The notes under the pieces: model-generated
Databases searched by the model: none
Told to the model about the DNA's origin: nothing
What the model saw: the letters and a program-made list of their open reading frames with translations, nothing else
Part shown: one piece after another, positions 21,336 through 30,204 of the stretch
Layout: the number at the start of each line of letters is the position of its first letter
How positions within the stretch are numbered: the first letter of the stretch is position 1
Translations under genes and position numbers: made by a program
DNA from: Rachicladosporium sp. CCFEE 5018
Lineage: Eukaryota; Ascomycota; Dothideomycetes; Cladosporiales; Cladosporiaceae
Length of the DNA: 64,000 nucleotides
Assembly (NCBI GenBank): GCA_002077045.2
Contig: KZ111159.1
Location: 372,001 to 436,000 of the forward strand
Direction of reading: 5' to 3'

Positions 21336-21976
21336 CTTTGTTGGGGGTGAATGGGGAGACAATGGGGTGGGGCGGCTTGTATTTGGCAGTATAGGCGAGC
21401 TTGTGATGTGCAGACGAGTTTTTGAAATGGCATGTGCCTTATTTGGTGTGTGTCTATCATGTGACCTGCTCATTATCTGATCCTCACTTGCCTGAATCGT
21501 CCTCTCATGTGTGCGTCCGTTGCATCGTGACCGTCCCGGTCTCTCCCTGGCCATCTGCCCCATTCCTTCATTCATCCCGAGCTTCGAGCCTAATTCTCAC
21601 TAACGTTCCTTCACTTGCGGTCCCTCGCTTCATTACCACTCTCAGTGCCACCACGGCCTCACCCACGTGAGCCACACTGTCATACTCATTCCTGTCCATC
21701 GCCGTTCCGGTCTCTCGGTGATCTCTAGCCCTTTCGTGAGGCTTTTTCTGTCAAGCCAGTAATTTCTACATCGAGAGTCGGCTTCCTCGAGAGCCCAAGT
21801 CAAGCTCGAGTATTTCCTCGGCGTGGTCGCGCAAGGCACTCTCTCCCGGGACACACATCCTCTCCTGAGCTGCGATACGCTGCGTCACCTCTGTCGTTTC
21901 TGCCTTCCACGCGACGGTGAGATGACCTAGACTTCACCAGCTTGGCGGAAGTTCGTCTCGCCAATTCAATGCTCAC
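21336..21976. other. Intergenic region
   Basis: Sequence between two convergent genes. It is pyrimidine-rich on the plus strand. No gene or clear repeat seen. Confidence 0.4.
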
Positions 21977-22491
21977 TCAGCCATCCGTTCTCCTCAAAGG
22001 CATCTCCGGCATTCCCTCCTCCGTAACCCTAACCTCATTCCCCAGTCCGCTCGGGCGTCTCGCCCCAGCGCCACCAAGACTCTTGATACTGCCCGCGCGG
22101 CTAGCAGTCCGACTTCCCATCCCCACGCCCTCCACGGGACTATGGCTCCGACTATCCGAATGCAGTCTCCTCGGCAGCAAATCCCACTCCGATGCGCCGA
22201 AAACCTGCCCGGCGTATGGGCTGCCCAGTACCACGGTTCCGGGTGATGGTAAGGGTGGCGGCGTGGGGCTGTGCGTGCGGAAGAGGGGGTGGATGTGGGA
22301 TTGCTCGACGCCTGGGCCGGTGGTGGTTGAGGCTATTGAGGAGAACGAGGACTCGCGGTGGAGTAGAGGCGGGAATGGGATTGGCTGGTCGGTGATGGGG
22401 GATTCGGGGAGGGGTGTATCTTCTGGTGTTAGAGAGCCGGAGCTGTGGAGCGGGAATGGGCCGTTCAGAGCCATGGCTGGGGAGACTGGCC
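21977..22491 (-). CDS. C-terminal fragment of an unknown Ser/Pro-rich protein, cut by assembly gap
   Basis: The minus-strand frame runs out of the N gap for 171 codons and ends EMPLRRTDG. It is Pro/Ser/Gly-rich and disordered (LTPEDTPLPESPI, HPLFRTHSPTPPPLPSPGT, RLHSDSRSHSPVEGVG, SRTASRAGSIKSLGG). This resembles the tails of fungal multi-pass membrane proteins rather than Yme2, whose C-terminal domain is an ordered AAA-type fold. The frame is formally continuous with YME2 across the gap, but that is chance: the gap length is a placeholder. I do not recognise the gene. Confidence 0.6.
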
Positions 22492-22591
22492 NNNNNNNNN
22501 NNNNNNNNNNNNNNNNNNNNNNNNNNNNNNNNNNNNNNNNNNNNNNNNNNNNNNNNNNNNNNNNNNNNNNNNNNNNNNNNNNNNNNNNNNN
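22492..22591. other. Assembly gap of exactly 100 N
   Basis: A 100-base N run is the usual placeholder for a scaffold gap of unknown size. It separates the contig with duplication copy 1 from the contig carrying the gene cluster and copy 2, so adjacency across it is not proven by sequence. Confidence 0.98.
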
Positions 22592-24229
22592 CCATTCGGC
22601 AAGCTTGTCGTAGACCAACTCAGCACCAGGATCGCTACCTTTGTGTAGGAAGTTGTCGACCACGACGACTGGTCGTCTCTCTGGGTGAGCCTCAAGATAC
22701 TCGTCGTCGCTCAGAGCACTGTCCTTGTCGTCTTTCTTGCGATCTTCAAGAGCAATCGACTTGAGTGCAGATGCAGTATTGTTCCAGATCTTGACAAGCT
22801 GGTTCTCGAGCGTCTCCGAGAAGCCAGTCTTGACACCTGTCGTGCCTTGCGCAGCCAGATCGATGAGCCCGCTGATGCTGTTGAACCACGAGAACACTGG
22901 CCGATAGCCAACTTGTCCTGCAGCTGCGTTGATCGTGGCTGTGTCTCCTCGTGCTTCTTGTATTGGCTTGCAGTCCACAATGAGCGTTTTATGGGCTTCA
23001 CGCTTTTGCTTCAGTGCGTGGTCAACAACGAGCTCCTTCTTCCCGCTTCCTCGAGGACCTTGCACGATTATGAATGTGTCGACAGACTCCATCAACCATG
23101 CTTGGATCTGCTCGATCTGGTCTCGTCGATCGTCCCACACGACTTGCATTCCAGCTTCGTCTGTGCCACCATGCTGCCGCAGTGACTTCACCTTGTCGAT
23201 CAAGTCTTCGCCTTGCGTCTTTACCCATCGCCAGATGAAGTTATCCTCGACGTGAAACGCTCGCGTGATGTGAGCCTTGATTGCTAATGTCCTGAGAGGA
23301 TCGAATACCGCAACTGTGATACCTGCGACAAGGGCTGCAAGCAATGGAATCATCAGACGAGGATGTCCAAAGATCCACTCCCTGATCCAACCAAAGCGGG
23401 CTTTCTTCTCGTACGTCAGTCGAAAGATCGTGCCGAGCTTGCCACCGCCCTGAGGCTCATCAATCGTATAGCCATGCAAGCAGTTCTTCGCCATGATCGC
23501 CTTACGCTTATGTGAGAAGTCCAGGTAAGCATATCGCGGCACGATCTTCGAATCCGAAGGCTGGGTGACAATATCGACCAGCTTCCCGTACGGCCTAAAG
23601 AACGAGTAGAGCTGCTCCTGGCTAAGCTCTGCCACTTCTGCGCCGGGACTCGTCGGTAAGAACTCGCATCTTATGCGAGAAGACGGTAGACGGAAGAGGT
23701 CCTCGACCCAGGGTTTGCCGATGACAAGACGCGCTTGGACTCGGTTGAGCGGATTCCACCAGGGGCGGAACTTTTGCTGCTTTAGATACGCTCGCACGGC
23801 ATCTGCAACGTTCGTAGAGCTAGTCGACTCGTCATGAGCGAACTTGAGGAATGCCCCGCCCTCCTTGAAGCGTGGCAAGACCTCAAGCACTTTCACTCCA
23901 GTGAGTCCGTTCGCCTTGATGGCTTCATCGATCACATTGCCGGGATTGACAGCGGAAATGGCACTGGTCTTATTCTGATCCAGTGCCTTCGGAAAGACCT
24001 TCTCCATGGTCCATGGGATCCGGAACAGCCATTGTAAGTTGATGGGAAGTAAATTGTTGAAGAAGATGACGCTTTCGGTGCTGCTGGTTTTGATGTGACC
24101 AGACTTGTCATCACCAGCTTCGCCTGAGCTGTAGCGCTTTCGCACGCCGCCAACTCGACCTGTCCATCCTCCCCCGAGCTGAGCAGTGAGCGCGTTCAAG
24201 CGCTGAATGGCGCGTTGCTGTTGCGCCAT
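22592..24229 (-). CDS. YME2: Mitochondrial escape protein 2 (Yme2/Rna12), N-terminal part, 3' end in gap
   Basis: Inner mitochondrial membrane protein needed for mtDNA nucleoid structure and maintenance. The first 546 residues are present from the ATG at 24229. A basic N-terminal presequence (RAIQRLNAL...GGVRKRYSS) is followed by an RRM-like domain at about 185-273 (IRCEFLPTSP ... YAYLDFSHKRKAIMAKNCLHG). A transmembrane segment lies at about 292-309 (LMIPLLAALVAGITVAVF), then an AAA/P-loop domain with Walker A GPRGSGKKE at about 391-399 and Walker B-like RPVVVVDNFLHKG near 520. The frame is lost at the assembly gap, so roughly the last third of the protein is missing. No introns seen. Family assignment is secure. 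Confidence 0.9.
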
Positions 24230-24635
24230 CTCATGGCATTCGAGACATGTGTGCTAAAGCTACGTAAGACACAGGCAACGAGACGGTTCACAGTCGCTGG
24301 GAAATAGAGGGGACTACTAGGGCAGCTCGAAAGCGATTCATAGCATGAATGCGATGGGATGGGCCTCGGGGTGGTGTGGCGTCGCGTTAGTGGCGCTGAG
24401 CGCGCCAAGACTACCTCCTGCACGCAACGGCACTTCGATGAGAGCTCTGTCACTTTGGGCTGTCAACTTCTTACAGTGCTCACGCCGTCTCTCATTCACA
24501 GTGCCGGACGTTCTGCTACTGAGCCTGCAGCCAGGTCACCTCCTCCTCTTCGAACCTTATCGAGCACAGTAATCCCACTCCCTTACTCACCTTTTGACAC
24601 GGCAGTGGCAGACCACCCATTACCTCACTCCGCCG
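24230..24635. other. Intergenic region
   Basis: Lies between the YME2 start and the 3' end of the first cluster pseudogene. No gene seen. Confidence 0.4.
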
Positions 24636-25631
24636 TCAGTCGTCTGTTAAGTCGATGGCCGAAACTCCTCCTCGACGTCTCAGCTCGAGCCGGGCACGCT
24701 TGAGCTTTGCTTCGGACTGAGCTGTAAAAGCCTTCACTTCCAGAGCCATGCGCTTCGCGGTAGCCTCGGCCTCTAGGACCTCGATGTCTTCGTTAGCATC
24801 ATTGACTTCGTAGCGGCGCTTGAAGTTCAATCCGGAGCTCCCTGACCCGAGACTAAAGCTGCGCGGCTAAAAACCTGGCATAGGCAAGTCCTTCCTGTCA
24901 ACTCCTTCCGTCTTGAAGCACTTCTCTACGTCGAGCGTCGCTTGAGACTCGGAACTTCCAGCTCGAAGGGACGCACCATCATGTGTCGCGAGCGCGCTGT
25001 CGCTAGGAGCACCTCAAATGGTCGAAACGCCTGCTAGTCCTTTAGCCTCGCGTTCGCTATCGTGACGCTGACCGTTAAATAGAGCGTCTGGTACCAGCGA
25101 GTCTTCGATGCGAGCCGCTTGCTCCGAAGTTAGAGTGCTTGCCGCGGTCTCATGAGGATCTCTCGCATCGACCTCGACTCTGGTCTTGCGTGGTCCAGTC
25201 CTTCGGCTCATGAGATGGTTCTTTTTGAAGTTCTCTCTACGCTTTCGTGTCTGTCGTGGACCGTTCGTTGTGACTCTTGCGCGAGTTGCACTATCCGTAA
25301 TAGGATTGGCATGGCATTGCTCGTTACTGACCCAGCATCTGCCACATCGCTTGCTCCTCTGGTCTGCGGTTTATCGGCACTCCCCATTCGCTACACGACA
25401 CGGCTTACACCTCTCTGAATCCTTAGTAGGGATGCCATATGGTGTCTCCATCAGACGACCTGCCCTACTGAACATGCCGAGTCTCTTCGTAGCCGATGGC
25501 GCATCTTCAGGCACAGTTGCGGCTAGTAGCAGTCTCTCCCAATCATCCTGCGCGTAGTACCAATTGTTCCCTTGGTCCTCCGTTTCCGGGCGGCGGTACC
25601 TGTGCACTATGGTCAGTGACTGTGGAGCCAC
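24636..25631 (-). pseudogene. Cluster member A: Zn-cluster-like family, three in-frame stops
   Basis: This has the same architecture as the intact member at 25724-26772: YRRPETEDQGNNWYYAQDDW, RLMETPYGI, a cysteine cluster CKPC-x6-C then C-GRC-x6-C, a basic linker, and a C-terminal helix (IEVLEAEATAKRMALEVKAF) ending SAIDLTDD. All pieces are in one reading frame with no frameshift. The frame is interrupted by TAA (25371-25373, between the third and fourth Cys), TGA (25014-25016) and TAG (24867-24869). Each could come from one C-to-T change in CAA, CGA or CAG. The first exon is not clear. It is most simply a recently inactivated gene. Confidence 0.65.
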
Positions 25632-25723
25632 ATGTCGGATCTACCTACAACAAGTCCAGTACTGCTTGTCATAAGACCTCTAACATTCTCCGACTGATAA
25701 ACCACTCTTCTCACACCTTGCCA

Positions 25724-26772
25724 TCACTCATCGATCAGATCAACCGCTCGAACCATCGCCAGCCTTCGCTTGCTTCGCTCGAAGACTTTTTTCATGAGCG
25801 TAGCCTCCAGCTGACTAGCAGCAGCGTCCGCTCGCGCAGAAGCAGCTTCAGCTCTCAAAGCCTCGATCTCCTCGTCAGCGATTGTTGCCGGCCATGGAGA
25901 TGGGGAGGCTCGCCCTTGTTGAGTGTTGCTCAGACCAGGTGTCAAGGCCGGTGCCAGAGGGTTCACCTTGTCGCTGTGCTCTGTCTTGATGCTTGCTCCT
26001 CGCTCGAACGTGGCTTGTGTATCGACGCTGGATGCTCGCGAGAGTCCGGTCAAGCTCATGAGTGGAGACTCCGTGGTGCGTATAAAGCCGTTCGCTGCGC
26101 TGGAGGGGCTGGTAGTTTCTTGATCGCTGACATAGCGCGCGAGAGTAGGGGCAGCCTCCGCGGGCGTCGACAGACTGTACCGAGTATGGTCTTCAGTCAC
26201 TGGTGCCCCTGACTTGATCTGCCCTGGCTGTCCGTCGTCTTCACCAGTCCTGTCGCGACACTTCCTGTACGCGGCGCCCTGTCCAGTCAGATGGTGCCTT
26301 CGAAAGATCTCTCCGCACTTCCGGGGCTTCTTCTCAACACTTCTGCGAGGTGCTCCACGCTTCGAACGAGGCGCATCGGTTCCGGCACTACAAGCTCGAG
26401 AGCTATGGTAGCATTTGGCACACTTGCTGGACTTCTTGTCCGCTCGGACTTGGCACTCCGAGCTCGCTTTGCGACATGGCAGGCATTTCGAATGTTCAGC
26501 AATCGTAATGCCATCCGCTGTCTCCATCACTCTGCCGACATTGTTGTATTGAGATAGCCGTGCTTTCGCGTGTGCTGCTATTTCGGGATTGACCGCAGCT
26601 GTTAGGAGGTTGTCCCAGTCTGATGGCGAGTAATACCAGAAGTCTGACTCTTTTTCGGTCTGCGGATGGCGAAATCTAGTCACTGTCGTCAGCGAAAGTC
26701 ACAGAAGTGTTCGTCGACGTTCACTTACTTGTCGCGCAGAACCTGGTTTTGGTCATCTTGCGTCGCGTCCAT
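25724..26772 (-). CDS. Cluster member B: novel aromatic-motif / Zn-cluster-like / helix protein
   Basis: Two exons, 26772-26729 and 26675-25724, with a 53-bp intron (GTAAGT...CTAG) give 331 aa. The short first exon encodes MDATQDDQNQVLRDK. Exon 2 opens FRHPQTEKESDFWYYSPSDW, then GRVMETADGIT, then cysteines at about 79, 82, 89, 100, 103 and 110, i.e. CX2CX6CX10CX2CX6C, the spacing of fungal binuclear zinc clusters. A Ser/Pro linker follows, then an Ala/Glu/Arg-rich helix (EALRAEAASARADAAASQLE) and a basic tail ending AVDLIDE. The cluster lacks the usual basic residues between Cys 2 and 3, so DNA binding is uncertain. It is the best intact member of five related loci. No family I can name. Confidence 0.8.
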
Positions 26773-27180
26773 GACGAACGTTGCTCGCTGATGTTGATGG
26801 ATGCCGGCAAGTCTCGCTGCCATTGCAAAATGGAAAGTAGTAAGTATGGATGCAAGTCGAGGTCAAGTATTGAGAACACAAATATTCAATAAGGAAGTTG
26901 CATGCTCGCACGAGTTCCTTCTCTATCACCTTTGCTAAGGCGCCTGCCACTTCATCTATTGTTACATGTGATTGCGCTATTCGCATCACTCATGCTAAAG
27001 GCTCAGGACGTTCCTCGACTCACTTCTCGGCGAATGTAATCCGTCTCGCAGATCGCAGAAGATGCAAGATCATCCATCCCAAGCCTTAGCGTCAACGCTG
27101 CTGGATCTACGACTGTGCGGTTGCGCATATGAAACCCTCTCACTCTCTGTGAAACATGATCGCCCGTGCTCCTCCTTCGG
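26773..27180. other. Intergenic region within cluster
   Basis: Spacer between members B and C; promoter of B. No gene seen. Confidence 0.4.
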
Positions 27181-28269
27181 TCATCCTCTGCGCTCTTCTA
27201 GCTTCTTGCGCTCGTATCTGGTACGCAGCAGCTTAGCCTCACGCTGCGCAGCGCTGGCCTCGGCTTCTAGCACCTCCATCTCTGCATCGGCTTGGTCGCG
27301 TGCACGCTGACTGCTCGACCGCTCTGATGCCTGTTCGGTTTCAGAATATGACAGCCCCTCCTCCGCAGGCGGTATAAGAGTACCATTGTTCTGGTGTGGG
27401 TCACATATCGCTTGTAGCTTGGTGTATCTGCCGCCTGGAAGGGTAGCCAGTGCAATTTCAGGCGACGAAGGCACTCGCCGGCGGGGAAGGTGGAGTGATG
27501 TTTTGACGCTGGCTGGTTTGTCTTCTTCCATGCTCCAGTAGACATCTCCGTAGTCGCCAGGTGGATGGAGAGGATGCATGGTGAGAGCAGGAGACACAGC
27601 ATGTCTCGGACGCGGTGCGGTGAGGACGTTCACATTGCCTCGAGCTCGATGCTCACCAATGGCGGAGAGCCTGCGCTGCTTAGGTCGCACATGATGTGCC
27701 GGGAGCGGTCGGGATAATGTCTGGTTGTGACGAGGTACCACGAAAAGGATTCCATCACCTGGAGCCAGTCCATTGCTGGGATGCCTGCGCCCTTTAGCGG
27801 ACTTGTCCGGTAAAGACGACTTTGACCCGTCGACGACTTCAACGGAGCTGCTCCTCTTCGTCACCGATGCTGTGACTGCATCCAGCTGCATCTCACGCAT
27901 CTGCTCAAACCCATGCAGCATCACTGATCCAGCTTGGCAGCCCTTATGCCTCAGACATTTTGCGCAATTCGCTCTGCTGCCGTCTCTCGCCACACGGCAT
28001 GCTGTACCAGTTGATATGCAGATCGCACACCTGGCGAAGTCGGGGACCGTAATGCCGTCGTACGTCTCCATTAGCTTTGCCACCCTTTCGTACGTGGCGA
28101 GCTTCTTGCCGGCTTTGATTCTTTCGTCATCATCGTCTGACCCCATGGCTTCGAGCAACTCCGCCCAATACTCGGGGGTGACGTGCCAGAAGTCGGCAAC
28201 ATCGCACGTGCGTGGCCGGCGGTAGCTGTGTCGAGGTTGGAAAGCAGCTCCTACTTTCATGTCAGGCAT
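27181..28269 (-). CDS. Cluster member C: novel Zn-cluster-like family protein
   Basis: 362 aa in one exon from a true ATG (MPDMKVGAAF). The shared domain reads HSYRRPRTCDVADFWHVTPEYW, LLEAM, then VAKLMETYDGITVPDFARC. Cysteines lie at about 81, 84, 91, 102, 105 and 111 (CX2CX6CX10CX2CX5C) with CRVARDGSRANCAKC in the middle. The linker is rich in Ser, Arg and Pro and contains His-Pro segments. The C-terminal helix AEMEVLEAEASAAQREAKLL ends in KKLEERRG, shorter than in members A and B. The domain order matches B, but the linkers share little, so the family is old or fast evolving. An upstream small exon, as in B and D, cannot be excluded. Confidence 0.75.
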   Translation of the reverse strand: MPDMKVGAAFQPRHSYRRPRTCDVADFWHVTPEYWAELLEAMGSDDDDERIKAGKKLATYERVAKLMETYDGITVPDFARCAICISTGTACRVARDGSRANCAKCLRHKGCQAGSVMLHGFEQMREMQLDAVTASVTKRSSSVEVVDGSKSSLPDKSAKGRRHPSNGLAPGDGILFVVPRHNQTLSRPLPAHHVRPKQRRLSAIGEHRARGNVNVLTAPRPRHAVSPALTMHPLHPPGDYGDVYWSMEEDKPASVKTSLHLPRRRVPSSPEIALATLPGGRYTKLQAICDPHQNNGTLIPPAEEGLSYSETEQASERSSSQRARDQADAEMEVLEAEASAAQREAKLLRTRYERKKLEERRG

Positions 28270-28704
28270 CGCGTAGCTGGGTGTGAGCGTGTCTAAGTTG
28301 TCGACAAGGAACGTTGCAAGGAGACAATTACTGCGCTCTGTGAAGTCAGCATGCTGATATATTCAGGGAAAGCATGTCATGAGACGTCTTACTTAGTGCA
28401 AAGAGCAAACCAGGAACCCATTGTACTTCCTATGTCTGGTAGCGGGAGACCGCGAGCAGATAAGAGCTCATTCTTCAATGCGTTAGACTTTCGAGCACAG
28501 CAAAGCAATGCAACAACAGTGAAACTCCTAGCGTTCACAGCGCTGTGAAAGAAAGCGACAAGCTCATCTGTGCGCCGCTGTCAAGCAAGCCCTATCCCTT
28601 TGCCATAGCGGGAACACCGCTCTCTCCTTTCGTGCTCTGTGAAACGTGTACCGCCTGTCCTTACCCCGGTAGGTAAATCCATGACGAACACGGAGCGAGC
28701 CATC
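28270..28704. other. Intergenic region within cluster
   Basis: Spacer between members C and D. No gene seen. Confidence 0.4.
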
Positions 28705-29665
28705 TCATTTCTCCGAATCCATCATAGCCCAAGACTTCCTCTTCCTGGTCTTTTCGAAGATCGCGCATGCTAGCTTCGCCTCTCATTCGACTGTGGACAC
28801 TCCCGCCCCCATGGCATTGCGCGCCGCGATTGCTTCAGCCCTGAGGACTTCAATCTCAGCATAAGCAAGCTCGTCTTCTCGCTGACGCTTGAGTCGCTTC
28901 GCCTCCGTCTCCGCGGACAGCGTGAGTACATCCACGCTTTGCCTGCACTCGGCCTTGACGTATGTCGCATTGGGGTTCTCCGAGGAGCCTTGTGGCGCTG
29001 CGACTGTTGCGGTGCTGTCTGCCATAGCCTTGCCAATCTGGCGCTGGCTACTGAGGGGCACTTCGGGCGATGATGAGTCTCGCATGCTTCTCTCCATGGC
29101 TGGAGGGTCCAACACTTGTGTTTTGGCTTGCAGGATCTTTGCGCTGCATTCGTCTGAGTTTCCCTCGAGACGACGTTTCTTGCTCACTTCCTTTAGCGTG
29201 GCCGGCTGGCTCTGCAGTCCAGGCTGCAAATTCTTTCCAGCCTCGCATGCATTGTGGAAACGCACACCATACGCACAAATCACGCTACTCCCATCCCTCG
29301 CCACACGACACACCACTCCAGCGGCCTTACACGATTCGCACACCGCAGACTTCGGAATCTCCACCCCTTCATCGGTTTCCATTAACTTCGCTGCGCGCTC
29401 GATGACGCGGAGCTTACGAGCCGCTTTCCGCTTCGTTGTCGGGTCTTCGTCTTCGGACCCCTTGAGTCTGAGCAACCGGGCCCAATCGTCCGGGGAGCAG
29501 TACTAGAAGTCCTTCGGATTGGCTGTGCGCGGGCTGTGGTAGCTATGAGGATAGTGAGTAGAAGTAGACATATGCCGGTTTCGACTATTGGCGATTGACT
29601 TACTGCGTCCGCGGTAGGTAGGAGATTGCGTTGCCGGGAGGTCTTGGTCCTTGAGTTTTGGCCAT
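28705..29665 (-). pseudogene. Cluster member D: Zn-cluster-like family, two in-frame stops
   Basis: Exon 1 (29665-29604, MAKTQGPRPPGNAISYLPRT) splices over a 61-bp intron (GTAAGT...CATAG) into exon 2. Exon 2 reads SPRTANPKDF, then TAG (29503-29505) where the other members have Trp, then YCSPDDWARLL. KLMETDEGVEI and CESC-x6-C-x10-C follow, but the fifth Cys position is Gly (CAYG). The frame meets a TGA at 28783-28785, yet continues unshifted into AIFEKTRKRKSWAMMDSEK, nearly the same end as member E (KSRKRKSWAMMESEK), with a stop at 28705. Two point nonsense changes, no indels. TGG to TAG fits C-to-T in a CpA on the other strand. Confidence 0.65.
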
Positions 29666-30204
29666 GGTGAGGGATGGTGAGCAGTGACAAACGTAGTATG
29701 TCAGTATGTTATGTCAGATATTGTGTGCGGTTACGTGCAGGAAAGCCGCCCTGGGATCACATGTGTGGAAGGTGCTAGACGATTCTTCATCGTTCTTGCC
29801 TCACTGCTTCCGACCGTTCTCCCAATATCTAGGAAGGAGTGGAAGCTGCTGTATACATCACCGCTCACTCCGAAATGTCACTGCCACAGCAGTGAGAGGC
29901 GCTGATATCAATGAAAGATCAGAACCTCTCAATAAGCTCTTTGTGACGCTCAAATGGCTGTCGTGGATGACCCAATATTAGCAGTGTAATAAGCAATTCG
30001 ACGTCCGACCAGGCTTTTGTGGGACAGTCCATACCATACTCATCAAACGCACCCTGACACGGTGTCAAATCTCCGTCACCAGAACTTCTTCATTGCTCCC
30101 AAATTTCTTCATTGCTCTGACGATTCAATTAACACAGTCTTCATTCAGTTCTGTCCACATGCGTGATGAATTATACAACACATGAAAGCACGAAACCGAC
30201 CACT
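29666..30204. other. Intergenic region within cluster
   Basis: Spacer between members D and E, somewhat A/T-richer than its neighbours. No gene seen. Confidence 0.4.

Noticed and set aside
21977..24229. 750-residue single minus-strand ORF
   Set aside because: It is continuous only because the 100 N placeholder happens to keep the frame; the two ends belong to different genes.
24636..25631. Stop codon reassignment to explain cluster members A and D
   Set aside because: All three stop codons occur internally and the same codons end the neighbouring intact genes, so recoding is not credible.
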